From Anolis sagrei (Eukaryota > Chordata > Lepidosauria > Squamata > Anolidae): 64,000 nt of DNA. Of this stretch, positions 38,217 to 48,774 are shown piece after piece. The translations under genes and the position numbers were made by a program. Position 1 is the stretch's first letter; every line of letters begins with the position of its first letter. Below the pieces are notes generated by a model that was not told the origin of the DNA, did not search any database, and saw nothing but the letters and a program-made list of their open reading frames with translations. The stretch lies in the NCBI RefSeq assembly GCF_037176765.1, contig NC_090026.1, positions 61,552,252-61,616,251 on the forward strand, in the 5' to 3' direction.

Positions 38217-39680
38217 ATGTGCTGCACATAGATATAATCAGCACATAGAAGATGGCTTTGAAAGGCAGCAGATCACAGGAGCTGTCTTCATAGACCTGTC
38301 AGCAGCCTATGATACTGTGAACCACGCCTACTCCTGAGAAAAATGTATAATATCACAAAGGACTACCACTTCACCCGCCTCATAGGAAACCTGCTACAAA
38401 ACAGGAGCTTTTTTGTTGAGTTCCAGGGCCAGAGAAGCAGATGGCGGAAACAGAAGAACGGCCTGCCTCAGGGGAGCGTGCTTGCTCCATCCATGTTAAA
38501 CATCTACACAAATGACCAGCCACTGCCAGAAGGGACAGGGAGTTTCATCTATGCTGATGATAGTGCCATTACCACTCAAGCAGGGAGCTTTGAGATGGTA
38601 GAACAGAAGCTCTCCAAAGCTCTAGGTGCTCTTACTGCCTATTACAGGGAAAACCAGCTGATCCCCAACCCATCCAAAACACAGGCATGTGCCTTTCATC
38701 TCAAGAACAGAGAAGCATCCCGAGCTATGAAGATCACCTGGGAAGGAATCCCACTGGAGCATTGCAGCACACCCAAATACCTGGGAGTCACTCTGGACCG
38801 TGCTCTTACCTACAAGAAACACTGCCTGAACATCAAGCAAAAAGTGGGCGCTAGAAACAATTTCATACGAAAGCTGACTGGCACAACCTGGGGATCACAA
38901 CCAGACACAGTGAAGAGATCTGCCCTTGGCTGTGCTACTCTGCTGCTGAGAATGCATGTCCAGTGTGGAACACATCTCACCACACTAAAACAGTAGATGT
39001 GGCTCTTAATGAGACATGCCGCATTATCACGGGGTTTCTGCGCCCTACACCACAGGAGAAATTACACTGCTTAGCCGGTATTGCACCACCTGACATCCGC
39101 CAGGAAGTAGCAGCCAATAGTGAAAGGACCAAGGCAGAGACATCTCCAGCTCATCCCCTGTTTGGGTATCAGCCAGCACGTCAACGACTTAAATCTAGAA
39201 ATAGTTTTCTAAGATATACGGAGCCACTCGCTGGAACACCTCAGCAAGCGAGAGTCCAAAAATGGCAGCCTCAACCCCAGAACCTCAACCAATGGCTGAT
39301 ACCAAATGAGAGACTCCCCCCTGGGCACACAGAGGACTGGGCGTCTTGGAAGGCGCTGAGCAGACTGCGCTCTGGCACCACGAGATGCAGAGCCAACCTT
39401 CAGAAATGGGGCTACAAAGTGGAATCCTCCACATGTGAGTGTGGAGAGGAGCAAACCACTGACCACCTTCTGCAATGCAACCTGAGCCCTGCCACATGCA
39501 CAATGGAGGACCTTCTTGCAGCAACACCAGAAGCATTCCAAGTGGCCAGATACTGGTCAAAGGACATTTAATCAACTACCAAACTCACACATTTTGTATT
39601 TTGTCTGTTTGTTTGCTTTGTTCTGTTAGAAATGTAATATACTTTGACTGGTTGTCCTGACACGACAAAATAAAACCCTG
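38217..39680 (+). mobile_element. Non-LTR LINE family A, longest copy (RT to 3' end)
   Basis: Reads GAVFIDLSAAYDTVNHA, GLPQGSVLAPSMLNIYTND, FIYADDSAITTQ and KYLGVTLDRALTYKKHCL, then at 38,963-39,571 VDVALNETCRIITGF...CECGEEQTTDHLLQC...VARYWSKDI stop. At least two frame breaks. Tail AAAATAAAA. Confidence 0.8.
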
Positions 39681-39944
39681 GGGATCAGATCCTGGGATAT
39701 AGGACCTGTCTGGAAGGTCCCTTAGGCCTACTCTACACTGCCCTATCAAATCCAGATTATCTGCTTTGAAGTCGATTATATGGCAGTGTGTACTCAGGGC
39801 CCATCCAGGCCCTTTCCACACAGCTTGAACTGGATTATATGGCAGTGTGGAAGCAGATATTGTGGATTGTCTGCCAGGGTTATATAGAATCATAGAATCA
39901 TAGCATTGGAAGAGACCTCATGGGCCATCCAGTCCAACCCCCTG
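39681..39944. mobile_element. Duplicated MITE/CR1 block lacking the hAT insertion
   Basis: Repeats 37,160-37,262 plus 38,049-38,190 but without the 745-bp hAT element: GGGATCAGATCCTGGGATAT, CTACACTGCCCTATCAAATC, then the CR1 piece at 39,887-39,944. Confidence 0.7.
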
Positions 39945-40325
39945 CCAGAAGGTGGTCAGTGGTTTGCTCCTCTCCACACTCACATGTGGAGGATTCCACT
40001 TTGTAGCCCCATTTCTGAAGGTTGGCTCTGCATCTCGTGGTGCCAGAGCGCAGTCTGCTCAGCGCCTTCCAAGACGCCCAGTCCTCTGTGTGCCCAGGGG
40101 GGAGTCTCTCATTTGGTATCAGCCATTGTTTGAGGTTCTGGGTTTGAGCCTGCCACTTTTGGACTCTTGCTTGCTGTAGTGTTCCGGCGAGTGTCTCCGT
40201 AGATCTTAGAAAACTATTTCTAGATTTAAGTCATTGACGTGCTGGCTGATACCCAAACAAGGGATGAGCCGGAGATGTCTCTGCCTTGGTCCTTTCACTA
40301 TTGGCTGCTACTTTGTCCTTTCACT
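39945..40325 (-). mobile_element. LINE family A 3' part, inverted copy
   Basis: The reverse complement of the 39.08-39.46 kb part of the plus-strand LINE, with small changes (e.g. GGTGGTCAGTGGTTTGCTCC). Cut at both ends. Confidence 0.8.
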
Positions 40326-40450
40326 ATTGGCTTGGGATCAGATCCTGGGATATGGGGCCTGTCTGGGATATTATTTTGGGAGAGTAAAAGTATTTTGCTT
40401 CAGTTTGCCTAGCTGCAGTTTTATCTGCCTAGTGAAACTCTTCTTTCTTA
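40326..40450 (-). repeat. Inverted copy of the 36,976-37,100 gene-upstream segment
   Basis: TTTGCTTCAGTTTGCCTAGC...CTTCTTTCTT is the reverse complement of 36,976-37,095, which lies just upstream of the zinc-finger gene promoter. Homology stops at 40,450. Confidence 0.75.
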
Positions 40451-40640
40451 GATCGGCATCCTCCCTCCATTCTTTCAGAAAAAAACTAAAATCGTGGTTT
40501 TGGAACCAGGCTTTCGGCTAGTGGGCATTCCGAACATGGAACTGGACCTGACGCCTGTTATGATAATGGGAAACAGCTATGTGATTATGCAATTAGGTGA
40601 TTATATAATTAATTCTTACTGTTTTTAACCTTATGTGTAT
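40451..40640 (+). mobile_element. L2-clade C-terminal fragment and unassigned flank
   Basis: 40,451-40,522 reads ASSLHSFRKKLKSWFWNQAF, an L2-clade C-terminus. The rest is not recognised. Confidence 0.5.
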
Positions 40641-40679
40641 TTACTGGCCATTCCCTGCCACACGTTGCTGTAGCCCAGT

Positions 40680-41240
40680 CTGTATGTATGTGTTTTGTGT
40701 GTGCATATATGTGTTTATATGTGTGTATATTTTTGTGTATCTGTGTATATATGTGTGTTTGCATATACATGTGTGGGTGTATATATGTGTGTGCATATGT
40801 GTGTGTAGATGTGTATATATGTGTGTATATATTTGTGTGTTTATATGTGTATATGTATATTATGTATATGTGTGCGCTTGTCCATATGCATATTTGTGTG
40901 TATATATAGAATCATAGAATCATAGAATCAAAGAGTTGGAAGAGACCTCATGGGCCATCCAGTCCAACCCCCTGCCAAGAAGCAGGAATATTGCATTCAA
41001 ATCACCCCTGACAGATGGCCATCCAGCCTCTGTTTAAATACATATGTGTGTATGTATGTGTGCGTGTGTATATTTTTGTGTGCATGTGTATATGTATATG
41101 TGTGTTTATATATGTAGATGTATGTGTGTATATATTTGTGTGTGCTTGGGTATATATATATGTGTGTATGTATGTATGTGTGCATGTGTATATGTATATG
41201 AGTGTGTGTGTATGTGTATTATATATATGGTGTATTTTGG
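40680..41240. repeat. TATG/TGTG microsatellite, interrupted
   Basis: Long imperfect TATGTGTG array, split by a CR1 fragment at 40,908-41,037. Predicted Cys/Tyr/Val-only reading frames here are artefacts of the repeat. Confidence 0.85.
40908..41037 (-). mobile_element. CR1 3' end
   Basis: Same ATAGAATCATAGAATC start as at 38.1 kb; ends in CAGCCTCTGTTTAAA. Confidence 0.75.
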
Positions 41241-41289
41241 GGGGGGTTAAGTCTGTTCTGCTGGGGGTTTTTTGTGTTTTTACGGGTGA

Positions 41290-41540
41290 TCATAGAATCA
41301 TAGAATCAAAGAGTTGGAAGAGACCTCATGGGCCATCCAGTCCAACCCCCTGCCAAGAAGCAGGAATATTGCATTCAAATCACCCCTGACAGATGGCCAT
41401 CCAGCCTCTGTTTAAAAGCTTCCAAAGAAGGAGCCTCCACCACACTCCGGGGCAGAGAGTTCCACTGCTGAACGGCTCTCACAGTCAGGAAGTTCTTCCT
41501 CATGTTCAGATGGAATCTCCTCTCTTGTAGTTTGATCTCC
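41290..41540 (-). mobile_element. CR1 3' end, longer
   Basis: The minus frame reads LQERRFHLNMRKNFLTVRAV and EAFKQRLDGHLSGVI. Its 5' truncation point is followed by a triplicated CTCTTGTAGTTTGA motif (41,520-41,580). Confidence 0.8.
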
Positions 41541-41697
41541 TCTCTTGTAGTTTGAGGATGAACACTCTCTTGTAGTTTGAGGATGAACACTCGTTGGACT
41601 GTTAGGTGTATTGTATCAAAATTTCATGTCAATTCGTCCAGTGGTTTTTGAGTTATGTTAATCCCACAAACGAACATTACATTTTTATTTATATAGA

Positions 41698-41975
41698 TGA
41701 TTTTATATTGGTGTTTATTGATATTGTGGCATCAAATTGCTGCCTATGTTAGCTGCTCTGACTCCCCCTTTGAGGGTTGAGAAGAGCGGAGTAAAAATGC
41801 TGTAAATAAATATAATATAGTTTTTAAAAAATGTGCAAGGGGAGTCCATGTGACATAACATGATATACATTTTATCCTTTATTTTATGGTTGAGACTTTA
41901 TAGACTCATTAAGAACTATTACCTAACTTGATGTCTTACTTAGTTGTGCACTTAGCATCCCCAAACTATTGTACA
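41698..41975. other. Short LINE-like tail and unassigned sequence
   Basis: 41,740-41,815 looks like a LINE/SINE 3' tail (GCTCTGACTCCCCCTTTGAG...GAGTAAAAATGCTGTAAATA). The rest is unrecognised. Confidence 0.35.
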
Positions 41976-42528
41976 CTAGCTGTCCCCCGCCACGCGCTGC
42001 TGTGGCCCACATGGGGGTTCTGTGTGGGAAGTTTGGTGGGGTTCAGAATGCTCTGTGATGGTAGATGAACTATAAATCCCAGCAACTACAACTCCCAAAT
42101 GTCAAGATTCTATTTTCCCCAAACTCCACCAGTGTTCACATTTGGGCATATTGAGTAATCATGTAGAGTTTGGTACAGATATATCATTGTTTGAATCCAC
42201 AGGGATCTCAGGATGTAGGTGAACTACAAATCCAAAACCAAAGAACACTGCCCACCAAACCCTCCCAGTATTTTCTGTTGGTCATGGGAGTCCTGTGTGC
42301 CAAGTTTGGTTCAGTTCCATCGCTGGTGGGGTTCAGAATGCTCTTTGATTGTAGGTGAACTATAAATCTCAGCAAGTACAACTCTCAAATGACAAAATCA
42401 ATTTTTTTGAGGGAAGGACATAAATTGGCTTGTTAGGTGTATCATGTCCAAATTTGGTGTCCATTCCCCCAGTGGTTTTTGAGTTCTGTGAATATCACAA
42501 ACGAACATTACATTTTTATTTATATAGA
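41976..42528 (-). mobile_element. Helitron (family H), complete short copy
   Basis: Left end CTAGCTGTCCCCCGCCACGC (hairpin end on the minus strand), right end ATTTTTATTTATATAGA. ACTACAACTCCC blocks inside. Its right end touches the next Helitron. Confidence 0.8.
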
Positions 42529-42785
42529 CTAGCTGTTCCCTGCCACGCGTTGCTGTGGCCCAGTCTGTTGATCTGGAAAATAAAGTAATGAGAAAGTGTT
42601 GATTTCTAATATATGTAATTTCTTCATGCTTGTTGGGTAAACAGTATTTCTTGCTGTTTCTTTGTCAGTGTTGATGTGGAAAGTGTCTGGTTTGCCAACC
42701 CTGGAACATGCATCATATCATTGTCCTTCTTTAAGGGTCCCTTTCAAATCTATGATACTCTATCTGTGTGTGTGTGTGTGAATCA

Positions 42786-42819
<34 letters not shown>

Positions 42820-43449
42820 ATCTATCTATGGCTGGATGGCTCTTTGTCAGGAGGACTTTATGTTTTCTTGCCCTGATGAAGGGAGTTGGATTGGATGGCC
42901 TTAAGTATTTTCTGTCATGGGGGTTCTGTGTGGAAAATCTGCCCCAATTCTGTCGTTGGTGGGATTCAGAATCTCTCTGATTGTAGGTGAACTATAAATC
43001 CCAGTAACTACAACTCCCAATGTCAAGTTCCATTTCCCCCAAACTTCATCTGTGGTCATATTTGGGCATATGGAATATTTGTGCCAAGTTTGGTCCAGAT
43101 CCATCATTGTTTGAGTCCACAGTGGTCTCTGGATATAGGTGAACTACAACTCTCAAACTCAAGGTCAATGCCCACCAAACCCTTCTAGTGTTTTCTGTTG
43201 TTTATTGGAGTCCTGTGTGTAACCTTTCGTTCAATTCCATCATTGGTGGAGTTTAGAATGCTCTTTGATTGTAGGTGAAATATAAATCCCAAGAACTACA
43301 ACTCCCAAATGACAAAATCAAAAATTTTTGAGTGAAGGACATACATCGGGTCGTTAGGTGTCTTGTGTCCAAATTTGGTGTCAATTCATCCAGTGGTTTT
43401 TGAATTCTGTTAATCCCACAAACGAGCATTCCATTTTTATTTATATAGA
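42529..43449 (-). mobile_element. Helitron (family H), abutting the previous copy
   Basis: Starts CTAGCTGTTCCCTGCCACGC immediately after TATAGA of its neighbour and ends ATTTTTATTTATATAGA at 43,449. Contains a CTAT microsatellite (42,787-42,832). Confidence 0.8.
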
Positions 43450-44325
43450 TTTTAATACAAAAGAATCATATGTTGCACGCAGAAGCTCTTTTCATGTGAA
43501 TAGATAAGAATTTACATCTGTCAGAACATGTATACTAAGAACGGAAAACAAGGTTACAAATTCCACTTTTACAAATAATATTTATTAACAAATACTGAGG
43601 TTTACATCAAAGAACAGCAGAGTGTAAACTTAAGAAATAGTATCGTAAAGTTGAAATTCAGATAAAACTTTGTTAAAATACTAAATGGTGTAGCTGCACT
43701 ACACAATTCTGTAATTTCTAATTTTAGATTCTATAATTTCTAATTTTGTAACTTTTTCTTTTGCAGGAGAGAGTATCAAAATAAAGGAAAATGTCAGATT
43801 TGTTTTGAAAAGAAAAAGGAAAAAAAACTACCTGAGCTGCGATTATGGAATAAATTATACTACTGCTTTTATTATTCAACTAAATGTTGTCTTTTTCTCT
43901 TGATTCAATACTGAAAGTTACACATATGAGATAACATGAATCACATCTGTTTGTTTTTTTTCATGTATGAACTAATATTTTCAGACTGGAAACAAAGTAT
44001 ATGACCTACAAACATAAAATGGATTTTTAAAACGTTTTGTATTCATGTCAATACTGCTATACTGAATGGTGATGGAAGCAGAACAGCATATGGATGGTAT
44101 GTCTTAACAATAAGAATCATTTGTTTTCATTATTTGTCTGTTTACATTATTTGCCTAATTATACTCCTTTAAAAAAGAAAGCTACTATGCATTTTTGCTT
44201 TTGTAATAAGTAATGATAATAAAGTGTAAATATATATGATGAAAAATCAAAGTCAGAATTCTCCATGCCATTATATTTCCAATATCCATGTTTGGTTGGG
44301 AAAGCCGGAGAGTGGAGAAAGCTGA
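43450..44325. other. Intergenic, nothing recognised
   Basis: AT-rich sequence between the Helitrons and a LINE fragment. No gene or repeat recognised. Confidence 0.4.
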
Positions 44326-44329
44326 CAGC

Positions 44330-44640
44330 AGGAGAATAGATTCATTTGAAATCTAGTGTAGAGAAAAGTTCTACAAACCCTGTGGATGGCCAAAAAAGGG
44401 ACAAATAAATGGGTCTTGGAGCAAATCAAGCCAAGATTCTCACTTGACACCAGAATGACCAAACTGAGATTATTGTGCTTTGGTCACATCATGAGATGAC
44501 ATGACTCATTAGAACGGTTGATAATGTTTTGGAAATAAGGCGGCAGTAAGAAAAGAGGACGAGCACATGAAAGGTGAATAAATTCAAACAAGAAGATCAT
44601 AACCGAGTCTACGGCATCTGCTGATGAGAGGGTATCTTTA
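44330..44640 (+). mobile_element. LINE C-terminal fragment, decayed
   Basis: The plus strand reads pieces such as TRMTKLRLLCFGHIM and KKRGRAHERWINSNK, similar to the C-terminal RMTKLRL..FGHIMR motif of BovB-related LINEs. Several breaks. Confidence 0.4.
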
Positions 44641-44905
44641 CATCTTGCATTTATAGAGTGACGGCAAGTCAAAAGTGACAACAGTAGCAGAACTGTCACT
44701 GTAGGAATAAACCGATGTTAATTTATTTCCTGCAAAATACCTCTTTGCAAAAGAATTTATTTTCTTGAAAGGCTATGTGTATTTTGTATGATGCTTGTAA
44801 TGAATCCCTTACCTTGGCAAGCTAGCTTAGGCCTAGGAGAGTGGGCCTGGTGAAGCCACGGCATCCATTTTAGAGAAGGGAGACAGGGAGATGCCATCTT
44901 AGGTT

Positions 44906-45440
44906 GTTGTTGTTCATTCGTTCAGTCGTTTCCGACTCTTCGTGACCTCATGGACCAGCCCACGCCAGAGCTCCCTGTCGGCCGTCACCACCCCCAGCTC
45001 CTTCAAGGTCAGTCCAGTCACTTCAAGGATGCCATCCATCCATCTTGCCCTTGGTCGGCCCCTCTTCCTTTTACCTTCCACTTTCCCCAGCATCATTGTC
45101 TTCTCTAGGCTTTGCTGTCTCATGATGTGGCCAAAGTACTTCAACTTTGTCTCTAGTATCCTTCCCTGCAATGAGCAGTCGGGCTTTATTTCCTGGAGGA
45201 TGGACTGGTTGGATCTTCTCGCAGTCCAAGGCACTCTCAGAACTTTCCTCCAACACCACAGCTCAAAAGCATCTATCTTCCTTCGCTCAGCCTTCCCTAA
45301 GGTCCAGCTCTCACATCCGTAGGTTACTACAGGGAATACCATGGCTTTGACTATGCGGATCTTTGTTGCCAGTGTGATGTCTCTACTCTTTACTATTTTA
45401 TCGAGATTGGACATTGCTCTCTTCCCAAGAAGTAAGCGCA
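44906..45440 (-). mobile_element. BovB LINE 3' end, copy 3
   Basis: The minus frame reads AMVFPVVTYGCESWTLGKAE, LRVPWTARRSNQSILQEI and RARWMDGILEVTGLTLKELG. Flanked by the duplication CATCTTAGGTT. Confidence 0.88.
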
Positions 45441-45626
45441 TCTTAGGTTAGGTTTGCCTTAAAGCGGTCGTGTTCTAGTCTTGGAGGGAAAGTTAGACCA
45501 CTAGGATTGGTTAGAATGATGGGGGCGGAGCCTAAGCGATCTGAAGGAAAAAAGTGACTTTTAAACTGAGGCTTGAGTTCTCAGATTACCAGATTGGAGT
45601 TGAGAGTGGAGAGTTGGAGCTTGGAG

Positions 45627-45857
45627 AGGAGATTCCATCTGAACATGAGGAAGAACTTCCTGACTGTGAGAGCCGTTCAGCAGTGGAACTCTCTGCCTCG
45701 GAGTTTGGTGGAGGCTCCTTCTTTGGAAGCTTTTAAACAGAGGCTGGATGGCCATCTGTCAGGGGTGATTTGAATGCAATATTCCTGCTTCTTGGCAGGG
45801 GGTTGGACTTGATGGCCCATGAGGTCTCTTCCAACTCTTTGATTCTATGATTCTAAG
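45627..45857 (+). mobile_element. CR1 3' end
   Basis: RRFHLNMRKNFLTVRAVQQW then the tail TTTGATTCTATGATTCTA. Inserted in the LTR-like segment. Confidence 0.8.
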
Positions 45858-46261
45858 GGTGTTAGTGGGAGCTGTTTGGGGTTTTGAAGGAACATTTTGG
45901 GTCAGTCTTTTGTAGAGTATTCAGGAATAGCTATAGAAAATATAGCTAGAATACTGTGTGGAACAGCACCCCGTGAGTGATCTGTTCTTTTCCTTAAGGA
46001 AAACTAGTTCAGGCTTTGGCTAGATTCCTAAGGGGTTTTTTTTTGTGGGAGTTACTTTCAGAAATTCATTTCCTGAAGTAATTTTCTGCGTTGTAACTTT
46101 TAAGACTTGAAACCCGGACGTTTTTAAGACCACAAGCTTTGTATGCCAGATTTTTTACTGAAACCATCAAGCATTTGTACCTGAAATATCTAACTCTGTT
46201 CAATAAAAGTTCTTGTTATTTTTATCAACTTATACCAGCCTCAGTGTGAATACCTTTGTGG

Positions 46262-47172
46262 TCAAAGCATTATTCCTGGGGCAATCTTTTGTTGAGAGGT
46301 GATTAGATGTGCCTGATTGTTTCCTCTCTGCTGTTTTCCTGTTGTAATTTTAGAATTTTTTAATACTGGTAGCCAGATTTTGTTCATTTTCATGGTTTCC
46401 TCCTTTCTGTTGAAATTGTCCACATGCTTGTGGATTTCAATGGCTTCTCTGTGTAGTCTGACATGGTGGTTGTTGGAGTGGTCCAGCATTTCTGTGTTCT
46501 CAAATAATAAGTTGGTTCATCAGGTGCTCTGCTATGGCTGATTTCTCAGGTTGAAGTAGTCTGCAGTGCCTTTCATGTTCCTTGATTCATTTTTGGGCAT
46601 TGCTGCATTTGGTGGGCCCTATGTAGACTTGTCCACAGCTGCATGGTATACGGTAGATTCCTGCAGAAGTGAGAGGATCCCTCTTGTCCTTTGCTGAACG
46701 TAGCATTTGTTGGATTTTCTTGGTGGGTCTGTAGATAGTTTATATGTTGTGTTTCCTCATCAGCTTCCCTATGCGGTCAGTGGTTCCCTTGATGTATGGC
46801 AAGAACACTTTTCCTCTGGGTGGATCTTTGTCTTTACTCTCGTGGCTTGTTCTCTGTCTTGCAGCTCTAAAACTCTAAAATTACAACTGCAAAACAGCAG
46901 AGAGGAAACAATCAGGGACTTCTAATCACCTCTCAATAAATGATTGCCCCAGGAACCGACACACTGCCAGGCCATCAAATGCTAATCAAGGTGGTCAGTT
47001 GAAACATTCACACCTCGCTCCAACAGACAAAAGTTCTTAGTCCCACCCTGGTCATTCCACAGATATATAAACCCACTTTCCTAGTTCCAACAGACCTCAC
47101 TACCTCTGAGGATGCTTGCCATAGATGCAGGCAAAACGTCAGGAGAGAATGCCTCTAGAACATGGCCATGGA
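46262..47172. mobile_element. Penelope-like end palindrome
   Basis: 46,262-46,690 on the minus strand carries EKSAIAEHL-like and HREAIEIHKHVDNFNRKEET coding; ~46,870-47,172 on the plus strand carries the tail and end block AACGTCAGGAGAGAATGCC. The two halves are in opposite orientation. Confidence 0.6.
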
Positions 47173-47424
47173 CCTTACTTAAAAAATACCCCTCGTATTT
47201 TTATAAATATGAAGCACACTCCTCTGTTAGATTCTGTGGGTGACTGGGAATTACACTCCATGATACCGTAAAAATGCCAATAACTGTAAATCTAGAACAT
47301 TTATCATAAATATCATGTATAGCTCTGGATCCCTACAATGGAAAATGTCTTATGAATGAGGTATTTTCTGCTTTGTGTCCCATTTCTGCACTACCAATGC
47401 CAAACTCTGTAGCACCACAACACA
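47173..47424 (-). other. Probable AHRR 3' untranslated region
   Basis: Immediately downstream of the AHRR stop codon; no canonical poly(A) signal was found before the Penelope-like segment at 47,172. Confidence 0.4.
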
Positions 47425-48463
47425 TCAAACAGTTTGCTGCTGCATTATTTTATGAGGATGAGAATCAGCTAAAGGTGTTTCACAGAAAGTCATCTCTACT
47501 GTTGTCTGAGTATTCCTGGAGATAGGACGAGAATCGAAAGGTTCATGTTTAACTGTCTGATTCAAGCAGAGATTTTTAAACTCAGAGTGTGACTTCAGAA
47601 CCTGCGTATTCAGCCCCTTCTCTTCGACTGAAAAGCTACTATAGAACTGACTGCTATAATATGAAGTTTGTGGGCTCTCCATAGTTTCTGCGTCAATGGA
47701 TTTTGAAAGGTCCAGTAAAAATGTTTCTTTGTTAGGCGTTGCTTTGCCAAGTCCACTTCTACTAAGGTTATTGGAATGATGCATCACTATGTGTTGCCAG
47801 TTATACGGTGGATAGACACAATGTTGTGGGGATGATGGTGTGCCGAGTTCTGTTTTAAGGTGGACTCTTGCAGGAAAGTGCTTTTTGACTGTGCTGTTTT
47901 CTTCCATCCACGCACAACTTGGTAAAATGGTATGGCTGTTAGCTATATTTTCAGAATCTGAATCATATTCCGTTTTTATCAGTGTGTTATGAGGCAAACT
48001 ATTGTTGTACAGAGTTCCTGGAGATACTGGGGGACATGGTAATTTCATGCATTCTTCCAAATAACTGTCTGGGGAGCATTGCTGCAAGCCTGGGTGTAGC
48101 TGACAATTTTCTCTCTCTGTTGAAGACAAACTGAAGAACCGCTCCTCTCTGCTGTAGAAAGGTCTTGGAGTTTTGTTACAGCACATGTTCTCATGACGCT
48201 GACCTCTAAAGCAAAAACCGGAGGCGCTGTTTGATGTCCACGTGCCATTTCCACTGTTATTGTGTTGGACACCAAACAGTGAGACAGCAGGATTAGCAAA
48301 TTCTTGCTGAGTAAAATGCTCAGTATTAGGTTCAAACTTCACTTTTGTGTTCTCCTGTTCTTTTTTCCTTGGGCTCCACCTATGATGCTTCATCTGTCCC
48401 AACTGTTCCCTGTTTCCTTTTATACTTGCAATGATGTTTGGTATCTTCTGAATTTTCTCTTCC
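47425..48463 (-). CDS. AHRR: AHRR last coding exon, C-terminal repression region
   Basis: 1,039 bases; the acceptor ends TTGAAAG (weak pyrimidine tract, chosen because phase 2 from the previous exon fits only here). Encodes about 345 residues to TGA 47425-47427. Four psi-K-x-E motifs are visible: VKFE, IKTE, LKTE and VKHE; the last three correspond to the human SUMO sites (IKME, LKTE, VKRE). The rest is Ser/Pro/His-rich and probably disordered. In the family this region recruits corepressors such as ANKRA2 and class II HDACs. Confidence 0.9.
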
Positions 48464-48730
48464 CTTTCAATAAAATATTTTTTTAAAAGTCAGTAACTAA
48501 AACATTTTCAATCATGTATAATACACAAATATTTGGTGAAGGAAAAGATGAATTAATTGGCACATCGCAACACATTTTCAATTTAGCTGCTACTGATGAC
48601 TATATACTAATATTTACATATATTTATTATTTTATTATTTATTTCATACATTTTTCTATCCCGCCCTTCTCCCCACAAGGGGACTCAGAGCGGCCTCACA
48701 TAGGCATCAACGAAGCTTACAACATATACA

Positions 48731-48774
<44 letters not shown>

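Larger units (their letters stand above)
40642..41697 (-). mobile_element. Helitron (family H) expanded by microsatellite and two CR1 pieces
   Basis: The 3' end at the left (CCCTGCCACACGTTGCTGTAG) and the 5' end at the right (ATTTTTATTTATATAGA) are Helitron ends. Between them lies TATGTGTG repeat (40,680-40,905 and 41,040-41,240) and two CR1 3' fragments. Confidence 0.7.
44796..46258 (+). mobile_element. LTR-like fossil with nested BovB and CR1
   Basis: Outside the BovB and CR1 inserts, the pieces form one unit beginning TGTAATGAATCCC and carrying an AATAAAAG signal at ~46,202, an LTR-like layout. The right end is unclear because a Penelope-like fragment follows. Broken, family unknown. Confidence 0.4.

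Noticed and set aside
40633-41389. Long Cys/Tyr/Val-rich reading frames
   Set aside because: They are translations of the TATG/TGTG microsatellite.
40680-43449. Regularly spaced repeats that might suggest a CRISPR-like array
   Set aside because: Repeats are microsatellite and transposon modules with variable spacing; the genome is vertebrate.
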